Assembly: GCA_003216595.1 (NCBI GenBank)
Contig: QCIQ01000012.1
Location: 1 to 47,260 of the forward strand
Direction of reading: 5' to 3'
DNA: 47,260 bases
Origin: Prochlorococcus sp. AG-402-M18
GTDB lineage: Bacteria > Cyanobacteriota > Cyanobacteriia > PCC-6307 > Cyanobiaceae
Below the pieces are notes generated by a model. It ran no database searches. It had not been told where the DNA came from and was given only the letters and a program-made list of their open reading frames with translations. Made by a program: the position numbers and the translations under genes. Positions 1 through 8,716 of the stretch are shown piece by piece. Each line of letters starts with the position of its first letter. Position 1 is the stretch's first letter.

Positions 1-219
1 TAGACCTTTGATTTTAGTTTGATCAAAACTTATTGGTTTCCATGCTTGGTTTGAAAACGTAAGAATCAGAAAAATTGAAGTGCTTGAAAAAAAAATTAAT
101 TGCCAAAGTTCAATTAGAAAATTTTTATTTTGAAAAATATCCGAGACTTTTTTAGTAGATATTCGATTTTTGTTATTTAATTTTCTGTTTTTTCTTTTAT
201 TTGATTTCAAAGGTCGCAT
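1..219 (-). CDS. ftsQ: FtsQ-type cell division protein, N-terminal part (runs off left edge)
   Basis: Reading leftward from an ATG at 219-217, the frame stays open for 73 codons to the window edge. It encodes a very basic, Lys/Asn/Arg-rich cytoplasmic tail, one hydrophobic segment (about residues 41-58), then a stretch ending in IKGL that fits the start of a FtsQ POTRA domain. FtsQ is a bitopic inner-membrane protein linking early and late divisome parts. Its ATG overlaps the end of the preceding gene by 13 nt, suggesting translational coupling. The position after ddl matches the cyanobacterial ddl-(small protein)-ftsQ-ftsZ order. A TTG at 210 is an alternative start. Only the N-terminus is visible, so the name rests on context and topology. 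Confidence 0.7.
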   Translation of the reverse strand, partial: MRPLKSNKRKNRKLNNKNRISTKKVSDIFQNKNFLIELWQLIFFSSTSIFLILTFSNQAWKPISFDQTKIKGL

Positions 220-617
220 CTTGCTCTGGACATAAGTTTGTCCATCCATTGACGAGCACGCTCAGCATCTGAAAAAGGCACATCTATTTCTCTCCCAGAA
301 CCAACAAGTCTCAGTCGACAACGTCCTTCAGATTCTTGTGTTAAGGGAGCTTCACCTGAACTGAGAGCCATCAGCTCAACCATTTCTAATTTCTTTACTT
401 CGAAAGTTGCTTCCTCCTTGAAACTGCCAGCCTCAAAGCTGCTCCAGCATAAAATACCAGCTTTTAAACGAGCAGCTCCTGTCCCATCAAGCTTGGCGAG
501 CTCTGAACCTTGAGCCCAAATTAAATAGAGATTCTGTCGCCTTCTCTCGATCCAGCCAAGGGAAGCTATTAGAATAAAAGCCATCAATAATGGCAACCAA
601 AGGAGACCGTGAATCAT
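207..617 (-). CDS. conserved cyanobacterial small membrane protein between ddl and ftsQ
   Basis: 136 residues. One N-terminal transmembrane helix (about residues 4-22) is followed by a basic patch (ERRRQ) and a soluble C-terminal domain of about 110 residues that reads like a small beta-rich domain. I recognise no catalytic motif. It lies 36 nt after ddl and overlaps ftsQ by 13 nt, so it is probably co-transcribed with cell-wall and division genes. A link to the divisome is inference from position only; no function is assigned. Confidence 0.8.
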   Translation of the reverse strand: MIHGLLWLPLLMAFILIASLGWIERRRQNLYLIWAQGSELAKLDGTGAARLKAGILCWSSFEAGSFKEEATFEVKKLEMVELMALSSGEAPLTQESEGRCRLRLVGSGREIDVPFSDAERARQWMDKLMSRARCDL

Positions 618-653
618 TTTTTGGGAAAGAGATCTAAAAATGTCATGGTTAAT

Positions 654-1715
654 TCATTCTTTAGCTGTTTCTATGAGACTAGCAACAAGTTTTTCTAGTT
701 TTAATCCAGAAGCTTCCCACAATGTTGGATACATACTTGTTTTAGTGAAGCCTGGCAAGGTATTAACTTCATTTATATAAATCTGTTGCGTGATCTCTTG
801 GTAAAAGAAATCAACTCTTGCCAAACCATAAGCATTAATAGCCTGACATGCCTCGATAGCTAGCTTTTGTATCTTATTAATTATATCTATATTCAAATCA
901 GCTGGGATAATTGTACTGCTTAGATTCTCATCATATTTGGATTCATATGTATACCAATCAGTATGAAATTTAACTTCGCCAATAACTGATGATTTCATTA
1001 TGGACTTTCCTAATACTCCACATTCAAGTTCTCTCCCTTGAATATTTTTTTCTATTATAATTCTCTCATCATATTTTGCTGCAATTTCTATTCCAGTTAA
1101 TAGTTCTTGTTTTGAGTATGCTTTGGTTATGCCAATAGAAGAACCCAGGTTGGCTGGCTTTACAAAACATGGGTAGTTTATTATTTTTTCTATTTTATCA
1201 AAAACGGACTTCATAAATAATTTATTTAATAAATTATTTTTGTGTAAATAAATATATGGAGCTTGAGGTAGATTAAATGATTTAAAAACTGATTTCATTG
1301 CTATTTTATCCATACCTAAAGATGAACCAAGAGGTCCTGATCCAACAAAAGGCTTTCCTGTTAATTTAAATAATCCCTGAATAACTCCATCTTCCCCATT
1401 TGGGCCATGCAATGCGGGGAACCATACATCTACTTTTTGACTTTCTTTTGGAAAGTTTGTTAGATTGTTGATAGTATTTTTATTGATTTTATTAATTTTA
1501 GTTAATTCTTTTTCTTCTAATAAAATTGACTTTGAGTATTCTAAATCTTCCCAAAAACCATATTTATCTATATAGATTGGATTTACAATAAATCGATCAC
1601 GATTATAAGGATGAGAAAAGGCGTTGTAAATAGTTTTAGCTGATTTGATAGAAACTTCATGTTCACTTGAATTTCCACCAAACACTAGTCCTATAGTAAT
1701 TTTTTTATTCGTCAT
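654..1715 (-). CDS. ddl: D-alanine--D-alanine ligase
   Basis: 353 residues, the usual length for Ddl. It joins two D-alanines using ATP in the cytoplasm to make the dipeptide added to the peptidoglycan precursor by MurF. The N-terminal FGGNSSEHEVS motif (near residues 13-23), the ATP-grasp segment CFVKPANLGSS and the C-terminal metal/substrate loop INEVNTLPGFT are all present. The protein is rich in Lys, Asn and Ile, as expected from this AT-rich genome. It sits between miaB (52 nt upstream) and the small membrane protein preceding ftsQ, so the minus-strand unit looks like a reduced cell-wall/division cluster. Confidence 0.95.
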   Translation of the reverse strand: MTNKKITIGLVFGGNSSEHEVSIKSAKTIYNAFSHPYNRDRFIVNPIYIDKYGFWEDLEYSKSILLEEKELTKINKINKNTINNLTNFPKESQKVDVWFPALHGPNGEDGVIQGLFKLTGKPFVGSGPLGSSLGMDKIAMKSVFKSFNLPQAPYIYLHKNNLLNKLFMKSVFDKIEKIINYPCFVKPANLGSSIGITKAYSKQELLTGIEIAAKYDERIIIEKNIQGRELECGVLGKSIMKSSVIGEVKFHTDWYTYESKYDENLSSTIIPADLNIDIINKIQKLAIEACQAINAYGLARVDFFYQEITQQIYINEVNTLPGFTKTSMYPTLWEASGLKLEKLVASLIETAKE

Positions 1716-1767
1716 AACTATTTTATTTTTAATATTATATAAGGTAGTTTGTTGGATTTATCAACAT

Positions 1768-3159
1768 TTATGCAAAGCTTCCGGTTAATGAAAACGGACG
1801 TATTTCATTAATTTTTATTGTAACGACTTCTCCTGGTTTATGTGATTTAATACCACTTGAGGACCTTGGGAAAAATGTTAGTCTATTTGTTCTAGTTCTT
1901 CCCATTAATTGGGAATTATTTTTAGAATTTATATTCTCTATGAGTATTTCCTGTAATGAGTCTTTGTATCTTAAATTTCTTTCTTTTGCGGTCTTTTCCA
2001 CTAAGTTGTTGATTTCTCTTAGTCTATCAATTTTTATTGTTTCAGGTAATTGATTAGGCCATAAAGCAGCTGGAGTGCTTGGCCTTGGAGAGTAGGCTGC
2101 AGTATTAACAAGATCAAATTTAACATCCTCTATAAGTGATAGTGTTTCTTCAAATTCATCTCTCGACTCTCCTGGGAAGGCTACAATTGCATCAGAAGTA
2201 ATAGATGACTCAGGCATTATTTGTTTTATATAATCTACAATCTCTTTATAGGTTTCAACAGTATATCCTCGACCCATATTTTTGAGTACTTTATTACTTC
2301 CACTTTGGAAAGGGATATGAAAGTGTTCACAAACCTTAGGAAGTTTCGCACATATATCTATTAACTCTTTTGTAAAATACCTTGGATGACTTGTGGCAAA
2401 TCTAATACGCTCAAGTCCTTCAATATCATGAATATATTCTAATAAATATGAAAGTGTTAATTGTCCAGATTCATTAAACTCATAAGCTTTAAAGTCTCTG
2501 CCATAAGCATCTATATTTTGCCCTAAAAGGGTTATTTCTTTGTATCCAATTCTCGCTAACTCTTCTATTTCATGTTTAATAGCTTGCGGTGTTCTTGATT
2601 GTTCTTTGCCTCTAACCGAGGGGACTACACAATAAGTGCAACGCTCATTGCATCCATAGATAATGTTGACCCAACCGCAGATAGAGCTCTCTCTTCTTGC
2701 TGTCGCTATGTCTTCATATATGTGCTGTTCATCGGTCGCTAAAACTTGTTGACCGTTATCAACTTGATTAAGAAGAGTCTCCAGGCGATTTGCATGCTGA
2801 GGCCCCATTACTAGATCAATTTCAGGAACTCTTCTTAAGAGAGCTTCACCTTCTTGTTGAGCTAAGCATCCTGCAATAATAATTTTTAAATGAGGATCTG
2901 ATTGTTTTCTTATGGCTTGCCTTCCTAAATAGCTATAAACTTTTTGTTCAGCATTGTCACGAATAGTGCAAGTGTTGTAGAGAATTAAATCCGCTTTGAG
3001 TTCTTCCTCTGCTAGCTGATATCCCATCGTTTGCAAAATGCCTGACATTCTTTCTGAATCAGCTTTATTCATTTGACATCCAAAAGTGGTAATCCAATAA
3101 CTTCCTCTGGTGGCCTTAAAAGATGTGCTTTGTTTATTAGGAGCTATGGATGCTGTCAT
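1768..3159 (-). CDS. miaB: tRNA-2-methylthio-N6-dimethylallyladenosine synthase
   Basis: 463 residues from the ATG at 3159. This radical-SAM methylthiotransferase converts i6A37 to ms2i6A37 in tRNAs that read UNN codons. Cluster-binding cysteines are visible: the MTTase-domain set Cys28, Cys64 and Cys98, and the radical-SAM CxxxCxxC set Cys170, Cys174 and Cys177, followed by a C-terminal TRAM domain. The frame stays open back to 3279, but that extension would translate part of the tRNA-His gene, so I use the first ATG after the tRNA; a GTG directly before it (3162) is possible. The gene begins about 61 nt after the tRNA-His 3' end, on the same strand. Confidence 0.95.
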   Translation of the reverse strand: MTASIAPNKQSTSFKATRGSYWITTFGCQMNKADSERMSGILQTMGYQLAEEELKADLILYNTCTIRDNAEQKVYSYLGRQAIRKQSDPHLKIIIAGCLAQQEGEALLRRVPEIDLVMGPQHANRLETLLNQVDNGQQVLATDEQHIYEDIATARRESSICGWVNIIYGCNERCTYCVVPSVRGKEQSRTPQAIKHEIEELARIGYKEITLLGQNIDAYGRDFKAYEFNESGQLTLSYLLEYIHDIEGLERIRFATSHPRYFTKELIDICAKLPKVCEHFHIPFQSGSNKVLKNMGRGYTVETYKEIVDYIKQIMPESSITSDAIVAFPGESRDEFEETLSLIEDVKFDLVNTAAYSPRPSTPAALWPNQLPETIKIDRLREINNLVEKTAKERNLRYKDSLQEILIENINSKNNSQLMGRTRTNRLTFFPRSSSGIKSHKPGEVVTIKINEIRPFSLTGSFA

Positions 3160-3220
3160 CACAGGTTTATTTTTCCCTTGGAAAAAAGATTTTTGAGATT
3201 GATTCCAAAAAATGTTCAAG

Positions 3221-3294
3221 GGCGAGCGAGGGGATTCGAACCCCCGAATAGCGGCGCCACAAGCCGCTGCCTTAACCACTTGGCGACGCCCGCC
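3221..3294 (-). tRNA. trnH: tRNA-His (GTG)
   Basis: The minus strand folds into a full cloverleaf: a 7-bp acceptor stem, a TTCGAAT T-loop, and an anticodon stem GCGGC/GCCGC closing loop TTGTGGC, giving anticodon GTG. An extra 5' G (position 3294) faces discriminator C73 at 3221, the G-1:C73 pair diagnostic of tRNA-His. The 3' CCA is not encoded. It is followed on the same strand by miaB. Confidence 0.96.
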
Positions 3295-3498
3295 TTGTGC
3301 TTTTAATCTACCAATGATTTGTCATTTTGAGATTCCAAAATGATTTTGGTAAAAAATTTAGCTTGATAACATTGTAGATAGTTAGGATTAAATTTTTAAC
3401 TTTTTATATTTTGATCACAACGCAATTGACAGGTATTGAAGTTATTGTGCTGTTAGAACCCTGATTAATAAAAGGTCGGGATTGAAATTTATTCAAAA

Positions 3499-4818
3499 GT
3501 GAATTTCGCAAAAAATGTTGAATTGATTGCAAGTCCTCCAAAGTCTGGGCGCGTAGATGTTCTTGTCCCAAGATGTTTGATTGGAAATGGAAAGGATGTA
3601 TTAGGAACATCAATTGATCAAGAAGGCTTGTCTTCTATTCAGATTGAGTGGAGAGATGGAACGATTACGTCAATTAAGGGTTTAAAAGAAAGGTCTAAAG
3701 TTCCTGAGGAAATCCTTTTACCAAGATTTGCGGAACCTCATGCACACATAGATAAAGCATTCTCATGGTCCCGTTCATGCAATTTGAAAGGTACTTATCA
3801 AGAAGCCTTAGCTGCGAATCTAAGTGAATATCAATTGAGGTCCAAAGATGAATTAATTTTCAGCGTTGAAAAGTCTCTCAACCTAGCTCTTGTTAATGGG
3901 ATCAGAGCAATTAGATCCCATATTGATAGTTTTGGAATAACTGCAATGAGAGATTGGGACCTTTTGGAGGATGTTAGAAAAAAATGGCAAGACAAAATTT
4001 TCTTACAATTTGTAGCTTTAGTTCCATTGGACTTTTGGCAAACTGATCAAGGAGCTCTTTTCGCTCAAAGAGTTGCTTCCAATGGAGATCTATTAGGTGG
4101 AGTAATAGCTCCTCCTTTTAACAAGAGGAAGACTTTTCAGTCTTTATTGCATCTAGTACAACTCGCAAATAGACTTAATTGTGATATTGATCTCCATATT
4201 GATGAGTCTCAGTCTTGCTCGGCTGGAGGATTGAAATTACTTCTAGAAGTATTAGGTCAAGTTGAAAATCATATATCGATAACTTGTAGTCATTTAAGTA
4301 GCATGGGATTGCTAAAAGAAAAGGCGATTTCACATTTAGCCAAAGAAATGGCTAAAAACAAGTTAAAAGTCGTTGCTTTACCACTAACTAATTCTTGGCT
4401 TCTTGGAAGAAAAGATCGCTCTACTTTAATTAATAGACCAATGGCTCCCATATTTCAACTTCAAAAGGCTGGAGTTGTTGTATCTGTTGGAGGTGACAAT
4501 GTCAATGATTCATGGTTTCCTTTATCTAATTTTGATCCAATAAATTTAATGGCTTTTTCCATGCCAATTGCTCATTTGTCTCCCTGGGACAGATTGGGCC
4601 TTTCTCCGTTTACCTCGTCTGCAGCACAAGTACTTAGCCTTCAATGGGATGGCCTTTTACAAAAGGGAAGTCCTGCCGACTTTATTTTGTTAGATTCAAA
4701 TAGTTGGGTAAAAACTTTGTCTGATAGACCTAAACGAAGAGTAGTCGTTAATGGTGAGTTCTTGAATGAATTGCCTAAAACAAAAAATCAACATTCACAA
4801 ATGATGAATTATGACTAA
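3499..4818 (+). CDS. cytosine deaminase-like metal-dependent amidohydrolase
   Basis: 439 residues from a GTG; an in-frame stop at 3469 limits any upstream extension. The amidohydrolase metal and catalytic residues of the CodA group are in the expected order: His81-x-His83 in PHAHIDKAF, His233 with Glu236 (HIDE), His265 (CSHLS) and Asp333 (GGDN). They correspond to E. coli CodA His61/63, His214, Glu217, His246 and Asp313. The likely reaction is hydrolytic deamination of a cytosine-like or other N-heterocycle, but this family also covers creatinine, isoguanine and s-triazine relatives, so the substrate is open. It overlaps the following FAD oxidase by 8 nt, so the two are almost surely one operon. 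Confidence 0.85.
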   Translation: MNFAKNVELIASPPKSGRVDVLVPRCLIGNGKDVLGTSIDQEGLSSIQIEWRDGTITSIKGLKERSKVPEEILLPRFAEPHAHIDKAFSWSRSCNLKGTYQEALAANLSEYQLRSKDELIFSVEKSLNLALVNGIRAIRSHIDSFGITAMRDWDLLEDVRKKWQDKIFLQFVALVPLDFWQTDQGALFAQRVASNGDLLGGVIAPPFNKRKTFQSLLHLVQLANRLNCDIDLHIDESQSCSAGGLKLLLEVLGQVENHISITCSHLSSMGLLKEKAISHLAKEMAKNKLKVVALPLTNSWLLGRKDRSTLINRPMAPIFQLQKAGVVVSVGGDNVNDSWFPLSNFDPINLMAFSMPIAHLSPWDRLGLSPFTSSAAQVLSLQWDGLLQKGSPADFILLDSNSWVKTLSDRPKRRVVVNGEFLNELPKTKNQHSQMMNYD

Positions 4819-6163
4819 TAAAGAGAAAATAGAGTTGCTTTTAAATGAACTCAAATCAATTTCTGATCTAGAGATCTATCGAAAAACTAGTGATTTAAAA
4901 AGATTTTCTAAAGATTTCTTTGATTATTCGCCAATTTTGATCAAAGAATTAAAAGATTGTGTGGCTGACATAGTCGTTAGACCACTTTCTGTAGATGCAA
5001 TCATTCTTGTAGCTCAAGTTTGTAATAAGTATTCAACTCCTTTGACTCTTAGAGGCTCTGGGACAGGGAACTATGGGCAGTGTGTTCCTCTTAACGGTGG
5101 AGTTGTTATGGTTATGTCTGGTCTTAAGAAAATTAGAAATTTCGATTCAAAATCAGGTGAAATTACAGTTGAATCTGGTTGTTTGCTTAGAGATATTAAT
5201 GATGAGTTGATTAAGCATGGTCGTCAGTTGCGGTTGCTTCCGAGTACATGGAGAAGTGCCTCGATTGGTGGTTTTATCGCTGGCGGTTCAGGTGGAATAG
5301 GATCAGTGCGTTGGGGATTCCTGCGAGATCCTGGGCATTTGCAATCCTTAGAAATAATAACGACTGAGGATTCACCAAGGAAATTTGAATTGAACGCAAA
5401 TAATTCAGAGGCTTTGAACCATGCTTATGGAACTAACGGGATTATTACTGCTTTGAAATTAACAACTGCTCCATATATTAAATGGCAACAAATAGTTGTT
5501 GATTGTTTTGATTGGGAACAGGCTGTCGACTTATTAAGTAAATTTAATTGCGCTGCACTGGAGCTTTATTTGGCAACCTTATTCGAAAAAGAAATTGTTA
5601 ATTGTCTTCCACATTGGTCTGGTAAACCCTCAGGTAAACATAGGATTTTACTGTTGGTCTCTCCTGATGGTGTTAGTACAACTGAGCGTCTTGCGAAATT
5701 AGCTGGCGCTGACTTTTATGACTTAGGACCGGAAAATCTTAGGGCAGGGACAGGTCTTCGAGAGCTTTCTTGGAATCATACAACTTTACATATGCGTGGC
5801 ATTGATCCTGATTGGACATATTTGCAAATGCTTCTTCCTCAACCTGAATCTAAAATGATTAGACAATTGAAATCTGATTGGGGATCGAATCTTTTATGGC
5901 ATTTGGAATGTGTCCGTCAAAATGGAGTTCAAAGATTAGCCTCACTCCCACTTGTTAAATGGCAAGGTGAAGAAGCGATGAATCAATTAATCAGTCAATG
6001 CAAAGACCTTGGTGCAGTGATTTTTAATCCGCATACAATCACTGTTGAAGATGGAGGCCTAGGTGTAATAGATTCTGAGCAAGTGAAAGCTAAGAGTAAC
6101 TTTGATCCAAAGGGTATTCTTAATCCAGGTAAACTCAAAGGATGGAATCTAAAAGTCAATTGA
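4811..6163 (+). CDS. FAD-linked oxidase (PCMH/VAO type, GlcD-like)
   Basis: 450 residues. The FAD-binding PCMH domain spans about residues 50-215, with the nucleotide-contacting loops LRGSGTGNYGQ and SIGGFIAGGSGGIGS, and a VAO-type C-terminal cap ending in the typical NPGKL motif. Relatives are glycolate and D-lactate oxidases or dehydrogenases. No Fe-S cysteine cluster is evident and there is no GlcE/GlcF neighbour, so it is probably not a standard glycolate dehydrogenase subunit. It overlaps the preceding deaminase-like gene by 8 nt, implying a shared pathway; the substrate is unknown. Confidence 0.85.
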   Translation: MTNKEKIELLLNELKSISDLEIYRKTSDLKRFSKDFFDYSPILIKELKDCVADIVVRPLSVDAIILVAQVCNKYSTPLTLRGSGTGNYGQCVPLNGGVVMVMSGLKKIRNFDSKSGEITVESGCLLRDINDELIKHGRQLRLLPSTWRSASIGGFIAGGSGGIGSVRWGFLRDPGHLQSLEIITTEDSPRKFELNANNSEALNHAYGTNGIITALKLTTAPYIKWQQIVVDCFDWEQAVDLLSKFNCAALELYLATLFEKEIVNCLPHWSGKPSGKHRILLLVSPDGVSTTERLAKLAGADFYDLGPENLRAGTGLRELSWNHTTLHMRGIDPDWTYLQMLLPQPESKMIRQLKSDWGSNLLWHLECVRQNGVQRLASLPLVKWQGEEAMNQLISQCKDLGAVIFNPHTITVEDGGLGVIDSEQVKAKSNFDPKGILNPGKLKGWNLKVN

Positions 6164-6188
6164 TTTAAGTGCTCTATTTCTAAACAAT

Positions 6189-7427
6189 TTAACTTTTCAA
6201 TATTTTCCTTTGAAAAAGATCACCTATTAAATATAGCGATCCTGAAATGATAGGTGCTGGAGATGGCCATCTATGTTGTTTTTTAAGTGTTGATAAAACT
6301 TCTTCGACACTAAGTGCTTCTTTGATTTGGTCTTTATACACAGGGCAAAAACTTAAAATTTGATCTTTTGACCAGCTTTGTTGGCCTGGGACAGGAACTA
6401 TCCAAGCTGAATCTTTTTCTCTAATTAGCTTATGCAAAATACCTATCATATCTTTTCTTATTTGAATCCCTAATATCCAAATAATTCCACTTTCTTGATC
6501 AGTCCATGCGTCTCTTTCAATTGATAATTGCGTAGCCGCATGAGGATTATGTGCACCATCAACAACTATAGGCATCCCTTCCCATGTTGTTTTTTGAAGT
6601 CTTCCAGGCCATTTAGCAAGTGATAAGCCTTCTCGAAGTTGTCCTTCAGAAATATTCCATCCAATATTTTTCAAGGATTCAATAACCCCTTTTGCTACAG
6701 CTGCATTCTCTTTCTGTATTGTTCCTGATAGGCCGAGTTTCCAGCTTGATGGAATTGGATCTACCCAATGAATGACTGCTTGTTTCCTCTTAGCAGTCTC
6801 CTCGAAAACTCTCTTTACAATATTGTGTTGAGTAGCTGTAATGATAGTACTCTTTGTAGTTATAACAGCTGCTTTCTCAATAGCTACTTTTTCTAGACTA
6901 TTTCCTAAGTATTCACAATGATCAAGCCCAATAGCTCCAAATGCAATAATAGGTCTATTTTGATGCGCGGTTGTTGCATCAAGTCTACCTCCAAGCCCTA
7001 CTTCAAGGATAAGAAGTTCAACTTCCTTTAAAGTAAAATATTTAAGTGCTATTGCAATAACACATTCAAAAGTAGTCAAGCGATATTTTTTTGCAATTGG
7101 AGAAAGAGACAGGCTTAATGATTGAAATTCTTCTTTTGATATTGGAGTCTTGTTGATACATATTCTCTCGACCCAATCAACTAAATGGGGAGAAGTGGTG
7201 ACTCCGGTTTTTATATTTACTAAGCTAAGAACACTATTAATAAAAGCCGCAATAGATCCTTTCCCATTTGTTCCTGCTATGTGAATTGCAGGTGTCTTTT
7301 TACAGGGATCTCCCATGGCATTAATAGCCAATGACATACGATCTATGCCCAGATTCATATCTTTATATTCTTTGCTCTTGCTTTCAAAAATGAAATTCGA
7401 TTGCGCTATGAAAGTTTCATCAGACAT
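6189..7427 (-). CDS. folC: bifunctional folylpolyglutamate synthase / dihydrofolate synthase
   Basis: 412 residues, normal for FolC. It adds glutamate to dihydropteroate and extends the polyglutamate tail of folates in an ATP-dependent Mur-ligase-type reaction. The P-loop HIAGTNGKGS (about residues 48-57), the EVGLGGRLDATT block and the VDGAHNPHA signature are intact. Its start lies 22 nt inside the 3' end of argD, so translation is probably coupled to argD. It runs tail-to-tail with the FAD oxidase, 25 nt apart. Confidence 0.94.
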   Translation of the reverse strand: MSDETFIAQSNFIFESKSKEYKDMNLGIDRMSLAINAMGDPCKKTPAIHIAGTNGKGSIAAFINSVLSLVNIKTGVTTSPHLVDWVERICINKTPISKEEFQSLSLSLSPIAKKYRLTTFECVIAIALKYFTLKEVELLILEVGLGGRLDATTAHQNRPIIAFGAIGLDHCEYLGNSLEKVAIEKAAVITTKSTIITATQHNIVKRVFEETAKRKQAVIHWVDPIPSSWKLGLSGTIQKENAAVAKGVIESLKNIGWNISEGQLREGLSLAKWPGRLQKTTWEGMPIVVDGAHNPHAATQLSIERDAWTDQESGIIWILGIQIRKDMIGILHKLIREKDSAWIVPVPGQQSWSKDQILSFCPVYKDQIKEALSVEEVLSTLKKQHRWPSPAPIISGSLYLIGDLFQRKILKS

Positions 7428-8587
7428 TTGTCTAGTCTCGATAAAAGCTCGTTGATTTCTTTTTCTGTAATGGTTAGAGGAGGGACTATCCTTAAAACTT
7501 TTACACCAGCTGATACTAGAAGTAGTTTTTCTTCTAAGGCGGATTTGACAATATCAAGAGATGTTATTTTGATATTGTCTTTTATAACGAGACCTTGAAT
7601 AAGCCCAATGCCTCTAGTGCAAATAAATATGTCTGAATATTTATTTGAAAGTTTAATTAATCCTTCTTTTAATTGAGCTCCTCTCTTTGCGACTTTGTTT
7701 AGTAGGTCTCTTTTTTGTATTTCTTTCCCAACGGTTAGAGCTGCTCTACAAGCGAAAGGATTTCCTCCAAAAGTGCTGGCATGATCACCGGCTTGAAAGA
7801 CATCAGCCAATTGATTCACCAATAGAGCTCCAATGGCATGTCCTCCACCAAGCCCTTTGGCTAGTGTGAAAACATCAGGTTCAATACCAAGTTGTTCATA
7901 CCCCCAAAGAGTACCTGTCCGTCCCATTCCAGTTTGGACTTCGTCAAATATCAATAAAACATTGCTGTGGCTACATTTTTTTCTTAAGAGCTCAAAAAAT
8001 GATTTTTTTCCAATATTTATGCCTCCCTCACCTTGTATAGGTTCAATAAATACAGCTGCAATTTGTGGACCTGTTTTTTCCAAATCATCAAATAGATTTT
8101 CAAAAGATTCACTGTCGTTATAAGAAAAAAACTTAAATCCCTTAACCATTGGCTCGAAACCTTTGTGGTATTTCGGTTGCCCTGTAGCACTTACGGCTGC
8201 GAGTGTTCTTCCGTGAAAGCTTTCCTTTGAGCAAAGAATAACTGGATTGTCGATGTTACGTTCAATATGTCCATATTTTCTTGCCAATTTAATTGCAGCT
8301 TCGTTTGCTTCAGCACCGCTATTGCAAAAAAATACACTCTTGGCAAAACTTCGTGAAGTTAACCATTGAGCTAGTTCTTCTTGTTCTGGTATTCCGTAAA
8401 GGTTAGATATATGTTGAAGTCTTCTTAATTGTTTTGATAAGGCTTTGATTAATGCTTTATCACTGTGGCCTAGTGAACAAGTTGCAATGCCAGCCACAGC
8501 ATCAAGATATTTTTGACCATTTTTGTCCCAAACCCATGATCCTTTACCCCTTATAAGGTCTAAGGGAAAACGATTGTAGGTTTTCAT
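7406..8587 (-). CDS. argD: acetylornithine aminotransferase
   Basis: 393 residues from the ATG at 8587. This PLP enzyme converts N-acetylglutamate semialdehyde to N-acetylornithine in arginine synthesis. The FDEVQTG motif holds the PLP-contacting Asp215, and the Schiff-base lysine is Lys244 (FTLAKGLGGG); the NSGAEANEAAIKLAR phosphate-binding segment is also present. A longer reading frame would run through the tRNA-Leu gene, so that start is rejected. Only 8 nt separate the tRNA 3' base from the ATG and no Shine-Dalgarno is visible, so a tRNA-processed mRNA would be nearly leaderless. The 3' end overlaps folC. argF lies elsewhere in the window (44084). Confidence 0.93.
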   Translation of the reverse strand: MKTYNRFPLDLIRGKGSWVWDKNGQKYLDAVAGIATCSLGHSDKALIKALSKQLRRLQHISNLYGIPEQEELAQWLTSRSFAKSVFFCNSGAEANEAAIKLARKYGHIERNIDNPVILCSKESFHGRTLAAVSATGQPKYHKGFEPMVKGFKFFSYNDSESFENLFDDLEKTGPQIAAVFIEPIQGEGGINIGKKSFFELLRKKCSHSNVLLIFDEVQTGMGRTGTLWGYEQLGIEPDVFTLAKGLGGGHAIGALLVNQLADVFQAGDHASTFGGNPFACRAALTVGKEIQKRDLLNKVAKRGAQLKEGLIKLSNKYSDIFICTRGIGLIQGLVIKDNIKITSLDIVKSALEEKLLLVSAGVKVLRIVPPLTITEKEINELLSRLDKCLMKLS

Positions 8588-8595
8588 CAATGAAG

Positions 8596-8677
8596 TGGGA
8601 GCGGTCGGACTTGAACCGACAAACCCGAAGGTGCCGCATTTTGAGTGCGGTGCGTCTACCAATTCCACCACGCTCCC
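8596..8677 (-). tRNA. trnL: tRNA-Leu (CAA)
   Basis: 82 nt on the minus strand. The acceptor stem GGGAGCG/CGCTCCC with discriminator A73, the anticodon stem CCGCA/TGCGG closing loop CTCAAAA (anticodon CAA), a class II variable arm and a TTCAAGT T-loop are all present. CCA is not encoded. A36-A37-A38 makes it a plausible MiaA/MiaB substrate. argD starts 8 nt downstream. Confidence 0.96.
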
Positions 8678-8716
8678 ATATGTTTATTTTATGTCAAAAA
8701 TAGCAAAAATATGAAA

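Noticed and set aside
3160-3279. Upstream extension of miaB by 40 codons
   Set aside because: It would translate the 3' half of the tRNA-His gene; the family N-terminus fits the ATG at 3159.
8588-8671. Upstream extension of argD by 28 codons
   Set aside because: It lies within tRNA-Leu(CAA); the typical ArgD N-terminus starts at the ATG at 8587.
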